DNA of 28,798 bases from DASRDS01 sp035652495. GTDB taxonomy: Bacteria; Gemmatimonadota; Gemmatimonadetes; Gemmatimonadales; Gemmatimonadaceae. Each line of letters begins with the position of its first letter. Positions within the stretch are counted from its first letter, which is position 1. This document shows positions 25,480-28,798 of this stretch, one piece after another. The position numbers were made by a program, and so were the translations under genes. Where the stretch lies: the NCBI GenBank assembly GCA_035652495.1, contig DASRDS010000285.1:1-28798 (forward strand), read 5' to 3'. Under the pieces are notes generated by a model. It made no database searches. It was not told the origin of the DNA and worked only from the letters and a program-made list of their open reading frames with translations.

Positions 25480-25920
25480 TTAGTCGCGTCGGTCGTCGCG
25501 AGCGTCGACGGCGATCATGGTGGCCTGCATCACCGCGATCGTCGAACCCGTCTCGACGACGCTCACGTCACCGGTACACACCGTGATCGTCCGTCCGGAT
25601 CGCACGACGCGACCGTGGGCTCGGAACGCCTGGCCCTGCGCGGGTGCGAGGAGGTTCACCTTGTACTCGACGGTGAGCACCGCGGTGCCCGGCCGCATGA
25701 GCGTCAGCGCCGCATACCCACAGGCGCTGTCGACGATCGCGGCGACGACGCCGGCGTGGAGGAATCCGTGTTGCTGAACGAGATCGTCCCGGTACTCAAG
25801 GTCGATGGCCACCTCGCCGGGCTGTACGCGCGACAAGGTGGCCCCGATCGTTGTCATGAACCGCTGCTTGTCGAAGCTCGAACGCACGCGCGTTTCGTAG
25901 TCGCCATCCGGTGCCTGCAT
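25480..25920 (-). CDS. PaaI-type hotdog thioesterase
   Basis: These 146 residues start at ATG 25920 (MQAPDGDYE). The hotdog core has the PaaI-like active-site segment 'QQHGFLHAGVVAAIVDSACGYAALTL' (about 49-74), in which the HG/HAG turn and the following Asp are the family's catalytic or binding positions, then 'VLTVEYKVNLLAPAQG' and 'GRVVRSGRTITVCTGDV'. Family members hydrolyse acyl-CoA thioesters, often aryl or hydroxyphenylacetyl-CoA. No degradation genes for aromatics are nearby, so the substrate is undefined. It lies 27 bases after the small membrane gene and 48 bases before the AraC/GyrI-like gene on the same strand. The first codons (ATG CAG GCA CCG GAT) closely repeat the end of the upstream gene. 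Confidence 0.88.
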   Translation of the reverse strand: MQAPDGDYETRVRSSFDKQRFMTTIGATLSRVQPGEVAIDLEYRDDLVQQHGFLHAGVVAAIVDSACGYAALTLMRPGTAVLTVEYKVNLLAPAQGQAFRAHGRVVRSGRTITVCTGDVSVVETGSTIAVMQATMIAVDARDDRRD

Positions 25921-25947
25921 CCGGTGGAAATTACGATCCGGCGCCTG

Positions 25948-26106
25948 CTACAGGCGAGTGCGACCTCTGCCGAACAGGAGGTAGAGGATCAGGATCAATA
26001 TGATCAGATCCAGGATGCCGCCGCCGTAATATCCAACGCCGGGTCCCATGTAGTATCCACCGCCACCGACCAATAGGAACAGCAGGATCAAAATGATAAT
26101 CAGCAT
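25948..26106 (-). CDS. Small hydrophobic membrane protein (DUF3309-like)
   Basis: The product is 52 residues from ATG 26106; a TTG ten codons upstream is less likely. It consists of a hydrophobic helix (MLIIILILLFLLV), a Gly/Tyr-rich turn (GGGGYYMGPGVGYYGGG) and a second hydrophobic helix (ILDLIILILILYLLFG) with a basic end (RGRTRL). This two-helix hairpin with a glycine turn and its length match the DUF3309 family, whose function is not known. It would sit in the inner membrane. It lies between the NTF2-cupin gene (30 bases upstream) and the thioesterase gene (27 bases downstream), probably in one transcript. Confidence 0.65.
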   Translation of the reverse strand: MLIIILILLFLLVGGGGYYMGPGVGYYGGGILDLIILILILYLLFGRGRTRL

Positions 26107-26136
26107 ACCACGCGCGTAGAGCAAGAACCGTGTCAA

Positions 26137-26898
26137 TCAAGGGCCGGCATGAGTGAGCCAGATGGTGGTCATGGGACCGACCGCCTCGATCTGGGCTTCG
26201 ACCTCGCCGCGCATGGTCTCGTAGTGGTGGGTGCCGGCAGGGATGACGAGGAAACTGCCGGGTCCGTAGGCTTTCATTTTCGAGTAGTCGGCGGTATCGC
26301 CGAAGCCGACCATGAGCGTGCCCTTGAGGATCGTGGCGTGCTCGGTGCCGAGGTGGTAGTGGACCCCGCTATCGGCCTTCATGGTGGCGGGATAGCGCAC
26401 GCGGAAGGCGGTCATCTCGGTTGGTGACGGCGGCGTGCTGCCGACGAGACGCATCATGTAGCCGCCGTTGCCCATCGGATGCCAGTCGCCGAGGCCCGCC
26501 GTGTCCGTGGGCAGCGGCATGCGCGTCGAGTGCATGAAGGCGATGCGCCAGGTGCCGCCGGCGTGACGCAGCACGGCGCTCTCGAGCCAGTAGATCGGAG
26601 CGCCCTCGCTGTGATTCACATAGGTGACATAGGCGAGCGGCTCGGCGACGGTGACGCGCATGCTATCGGGCGACCAGTGGCGGCCGTGCACCGCGGGCAT
26701 CAAGCGGAGCAGAGTGTCCGCGTTCCAGCGGGCGTGCTCGAACAGATAGAAGTCGCTGGTGACCGTGCGGCGGAGCTCCGCAGAGTCTCCGGTGCCCAGG
26801 GCATGGAACAGCGTCGTAATGCGGCTGGCGACGACCGAGTCCTGATGCTGGGCGTTGGCGGTACTGGCAACCAACACGGCGGCGAGCAGCAATCGCAT
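26137..26898 (-). CDS. Exported NTF2-like/cupin two-domain protein
   Basis: The product is 253 residues from ATG 26898, preceded by GAGG at a 7-base spacing and located one base after the yaeQ stop. The frame is open further upstream, but that part is antisense-like shadow of yaeQ. Signal peptide MRLLLAAVLVASTANAQ is followed by an NTF2/DUF4440-like domain (about 18-135: 'ASRITTLFHALGTGDSAELRRTVTSDFYLF', 'TWRIAFMHSTRMP') and a cupin domain (about 165-250). The cupin metal motifs are intact: HYHLGTEH...LKG (motif 1, H-x-H-x3-E) and GSFLVIPAGTHH (motif 2, G-x5-P-x-G-xx-H), so it likely binds a divalent metal in the periplasm. Catalytic role unknown. Both halves occur separately in many bacteria; the combination is less usual. 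Confidence 0.85.
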   Translation of the reverse strand: MRLLLAAVLVASTANAQHQDSVVASRITTLFHALGTGDSAELRRTVTSDFYLFEHARWNADTLLRLMPAVHGRHWSPDSMRVTVAEPLAYVTYVNHSEGAPIYWLESAVLRHAGGTWRIAFMHSTRMPLPTDTAGLGDWHPMGNGGYMMRLVGSTPPSPTEMTAFRVRYPATMKADSGVHYHLGTEHATILKGTLMVGFGDTADYSKMKAYGPGSFLVIPAGTHHYETMRGEVEAQIEAVGPMTTIWLTHAGP

Positions 26899-26899
26899 T

Positions 26900-27442
26900 T
26901 CAGACCTCGAGAGGATAGCGCGTGACCGCGCCGGTGATTGTCTCGCTCGCGACCGATGCATACATCTGGCGATCGGTAATGGTGAGGGAGAACGCCATGC
27001 GCCGCTCCAAGTGGGCGGCGAGACTATCGATGAGCTCATGGTCAAACCCATAGACCTCGAGCGCGGCGGCCCGATGGATCGACTCGCCGGCCCACTGTCG
27101 CACGAGGAGCGGCGCGTTCTTGTGCGTGTAGACGACGACGCGTGGCGCGGCTTTGCTGGCTTTGTGCAGTCGAGCGGCATCGGGAGCGCCGATCTCGATC
27201 CACACGCGAAGCGCGCCGGTCAGATCGCGTACCGTCAGTGCCGGCATGTCGGGTTCGGCGAGGCCGGCCGAGAAGGTTATGCCCTCGGCGTATTCCAGGC
27301 AGTAGGCGAGGACGCGGGTGACCAGGTACTCCTCGGTCTCCGACGGATGGCGCGCGACGCGGATCGACAGCGGGGTGTACACGTTGCGATCGACGTCGGA
27401 CAGGTCGATTTCAAAGGTGTAGACGGTCGAGGAGAGGGCCAC
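26900..27442 (-). CDS. yaeQ: YaeQ family protein
   Basis: These 180 residues start at GTG 27442 (Met-Ala-Leu-Ser-Ser-Thr-Val-Tyr). The typical YaeQ sequence pattern is visible: 'YTFEIDLSDVDRNVYTPLSIRVARHPSETEEYLVTRVLAYCLEY' (residues 8-50), 'AEPDMPALTVRDLTGALRVWIEIGAPDAARLHKASKAAPRVVVYTH' (about 61-106). YaeQ proteins have a PD-(D/E)xK nuclease-like fold; the D...WIExG part is where that superfamily carries its metal-binding acids. The cellular role is not settled (an E. coli RfaH-related suppressor effect has been reported and disputed). It heads the minus-strand run, and its stop overlaps the ribosome-site region of the NTF2-cupin gene. Confidence 0.9.
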   Translation of the reverse strand: MALSSTVYTFEIDLSDVDRNVYTPLSIRVARHPSETEEYLVTRVLAYCLEYAEGITFSAGLAEPDMPALTVRDLTGALRVWIEIGAPDAARLHKASKAAPRVVVYTHKNAPLLVRQWAGESIHRAAALEVYGFDHELIDSLAAHLERRMAFSLTITDRQMYASVASETITGAVTRYPLEV

Positions 27443-27498
27443 CGTGCCAGCATATCCCGTCCTGGCCCATCGTGCCAGGCCAGGGTTAGGATTCGACG

Positions 27499-27915
27499 AT
27501 GCTGAACGTGCTGGTCGTCGCGTTCGCGCTGGGTCTCGTGGCGGGCCTGCGGACTTTTACCGCACCGGCGGTGCTCCTGTTGGCGCGGCACGTTCGCGTC
27601 GCGGGCGCGATCGTCGCGGTGTTAGCGGTGGGCGAGCTCGTTGGCGACCTGCTGCCATATACGCCATCGCGTACGAAACCGATGCCGCTGGCGGCGCGGA
27701 TCGTGAGCGGCGCGTTCGTCGGGTGCTACGTCGCCACCGGCACGCCGGTCGTGCGCGTGGCCGGTGGCGTCGTAGGTCTCATCGGTGCCGTGATCGGCAC
27801 GTTCGCCGGGCACAGCTTGCGGCTCAAAGCGATCTCGCGGATCGGGGCCATTCCGGCCGCGGTGGTCGAGGACGTCGTGGCAATCGGGATCGCGGTGGCA
27901 GCCGTTTTGGCTTAG
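27499..27915 (+). CDS. Small integral membrane protein, DUF4126-like
   Basis: This 138-residue protein starts at ATG 27499 with AGG at 27488-27490. Hydrophobic segments lie at about 3-22 ('VLVVAFALGLVAGLRTFTAPA'), 35-52, 66-82, 85-103 and 118-137, so it should have four to five inner-membrane helices. The N-terminal 'GLRTFTAPA' turn and the 'GELVGDLLPYTPSRTKP' motif are characteristic of DUF4126-type membrane proteins of unknown function. It is divergent from yaeQ (56 bases between starts), and its stop overlaps the convergent yceI stop by four bases. Confidence 0.8.
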   Translation: MLNVLVVAFALGLVAGLRTFTAPAVLLLARHVRVAGAIVAVLAVGELVGDLLPYTPSRTKPMPLAARIVSGAFVGCYVATGTPVVRVAGGVVGLIGAVIGTFAGHSLRLKAISRIGAIPAAVVEDVVAIGIAVAAVLA

Positions 27916-28475
27916 GCCTTCGTGAACTCGATCTCCAGGGTGATCGTCACTTCGTCGCCGACCAAGAGGCCGCCCGTCTCGAGCGCGGCGTTCCACACGA
28001 GGCCGAAATCCTTGCGGTTGATGTGCGTCGTGGCCGACGCGCCGATCTTCACGTTGCCCCATGGATCCTTGTGCTGGGCGGTCGGGCCGTCGACGCTGAA
28101 GACGACGCGACGCGTGATGCCGTGGATCGTGAGATCGCCCGTCACGTCGAGGCTGCCGTTCGCCGCGCGAGCGACCCGCGTCGACATGAACGAGAGCGTG
28201 GGGAACCGCTCGGTGTCGAAGAAATCAGCGCTCTTGAGGTGCGCGTCGCGCTGGGTATCCCGGGTCGTGACCGACGCGGCGTCGATCTCCCCTTCTATAT
28301 AAGAGCGCGTGACGTCCTCGGCGTCGAGGTTGAGCACGCCGCGCAGCGAGGTGAACTGTCCTTTGATGTTCGAGACCATCATATGCCGAACCTTGAACTC
28401 GGCCACGGAGTGCACCGGGTCAATGGTCCAGGTCGAGACTGTGGTCGGGGAGTCGGGATTGACGGCGGTCGACAT
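27912..28475 (-). CDS. yceI: YceI family lipocalin-like protein
   Basis: This 187-residue protein starts at ATG 28475 (MSTAVNPDSP); the frame is open further upstream, but that part runs through the promoter and into the marR frame. The YceI signature is clear: 'WTIDPVHSVAEFKVRHMMVSNIKGQFTSLRGVLNLD' (about 16-51), 'RDAHLKSADFFDTERFPTLSF', 'GDLTIHGITRRVVF' and 'RKDFGLVWNAALETGGLLVGDEVTITLEIEF'. YceI proteins form a lipocalin-like barrel that binds isoprenoid or amide lipids. Unlike E. coli YceI no signal peptide is seen, so this copy is probably cytoplasmic. It lies 67 bases downstream of the marR stop, with a promoter and palindromic operator in between. Confidence 0.93.
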   Translation of the reverse strand: MSTAVNPDSPTTVSTWTIDPVHSVAEFKVRHMMVSNIKGQFTSLRGVLNLDAEDVTRSYIEGEIDAASVTTRDTQRDAHLKSADFFDTERFPTLSFMSTRVARAANGSLDVTGDLTIHGITRRVVFSVDGPTAQHKDPWGNVKIGASATTHINRKDFGLVWNAALETGGLLVGDEVTITLEIEFTKA

Positions 28476-28503
28476 GATAGTGGTCCAGTGATTGGTGAGA
28501 CGA

Positions 28504-28521
28504 TAGTCGTTATAACAACTA
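28504..28521. promoter_or_regulatory. Palindromic operator, probable MarR site
   Basis: The 18-bp sequence TAGTCGTTATAACAACTA is an inverted repeat with one mismatched pair (TAGTyGTTATAACrACTA). It covers the -10 hexamer of the yceI promoter. Size, symmetry and AT-rich core are typical of MarR-family operators, and a MarR gene lies directly upstream. Confidence 0.65.
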
Positions 28522-28537
28522 ATCAAGCAAACGCCAA
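28509..28537 (-). promoter_or_regulatory. Likely sigma-70-type promoter of yceI
   Basis: On the minus strand TTGGCG (28532-28537) and TATAAC (28509-28514) are separated by exactly 17 bases, 4/6 and 5/6 matches to the consensus -35 and -10. This AT-rich patch stands out from its GC-rich surroundings, and transcription would start about 25 bases before the yceI ATG at 28475. Confidence 0.6.
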
Positions 28538-28542
28538 AAAGT

Positions 28543-28798
28543 TCACGCCACCTGGCTCCGAGCCTGGCGGAGCAGTTCGCCGAGCTCCGCCAAACGTTCC
28601 CGGCCAAGGTGGCCCAGGACGCGGCGGCGTGCATCCTGAATGGGTGTGTCGAGCTTGGTGAGCATGCGCAAGCCCTGCGGCGTGATCCGAGCCAGCACGG
28701 TCCTGCGGTCCTCGGCGTCCCGGCTCCGGGAGACGAACCCTCGAGCGTCCAGCCGATCGAGCAGTCGCGTGATGTCTGGATCGCGTGTAATCATCCGA
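28543..28798 (-). CDS. MarR-family transcriptional regulator (5' partial)
   Basis: Only the last 85 or so codons are inside the window; the frame continues past base 28798, so the internal ATG at 28794 is not taken as the start. The visible part is the MarR winged helix: 'DPDITRLLDRLDARGFVSRSRDAEDRRTVLARITPQGLRML' is the recognition helix, wing (R-D-x-x-D-R-R) and following strand, and the C-terminal dimerisation helix ends 'LGELLRQARSQVA'. MarR proteins are ligand-responsive repressors acting as dimers on palindromes. The palindrome over the yceI promoter 22 bases downstream of this stop is the likely target. The sensor N-terminus is not visible. Confidence 0.9.
   Translation of the reverse strand, partial: RMITRDPDITRLLDRLDARGFVSRSRDAEDRRTVLARITPQGLRMLTKLDTPIQDARRRVLGHLGRERLAELGELLRQARSQVA

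Noticed and set aside
26899..27180. N-terminal extension of the NTF2-cupin gene by 94 codons
   Set aside because: The extension lies entirely within yaeQ in another frame and reads as low-complexity Arg/Ser. A good ribosome site and signal peptide mark the start at 26898.

Overview
The window is a high-GC, densely packed, purely bacterial stretch. Its makeup is two SusC/SusD (RagA/RagB-type) outer-membrane transport pairs, several lipoproteins with clear lipoboxes, a Tat-exported TldD homologue, a two-domain M16 protease, PD40 beta-propeller proteins and DUF2911. This suggests a free-living Gram-negative of the Gemmatimonadota (Bacteroidota-like Sus systems on a high-GC genome with Shine-Dalgarno starts). 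The phylum is inferred from gene content, not from a marker gene. I saw no rRNA, tRNA, CRISPR array, insertion sequence or phage gene, and no stretch over 300 bases without a gene.

Region 1 (1-10721, + strand) is one tightly spaced operon. It holds the 3' part of a SusC-like TonB-dependent transporter, its SusD lipoprotein, an Ig-like/cupredoxin-like lipoprotein broken by a one-base frameshift, a Tat-signal TldD-like protein, a TldE/PmbA-like partner, an exported thioredoxin-fold-like protein and a periplasmic two-domain M16 (PqqL/FusC-like) zinc protease. Several junctions overlap by ATGA. The set reads as an outer-membrane import system coupled to periplasmic peptide or protein processing. 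The TldD homologue has lost its zinc/catalytic residues (HExxxH has become DQTIGR, and the C-terminal CGK has become SGK), while the M16 site is intact.

Region 2 (10690-16577) holds a cytochrome P450 and a RibD_C/DHFR-like reductase on the minus strand, a small orphan protein (+), a DUF2911 lipoprotein (-) and a tandem pair of paralogous PD40 propeller proteins (+).

Region 3 (16690-23128) has an AraC regulator followed by a complete SusC-SusD pair. A convergent LysR regulator ends in a strong hairpin.

Region 4 (23181-28798) carries a Rid-family protein and a stand-alone LigD-type ATP-dependent DNA ligase domain (+). It then has a minus-strand run, in transcription order: YaeQ, NTF2-cupin fusion, 52-aa membrane peptide, PaaI-type thioesterase, AraC/GyrI-like regulator. 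A small DUF4126-like membrane protein (+) follows, and last a YceI gene with a MarR regulator (-). A near-perfect palindrome overlaps the -10 element of the likely yceI promoter.
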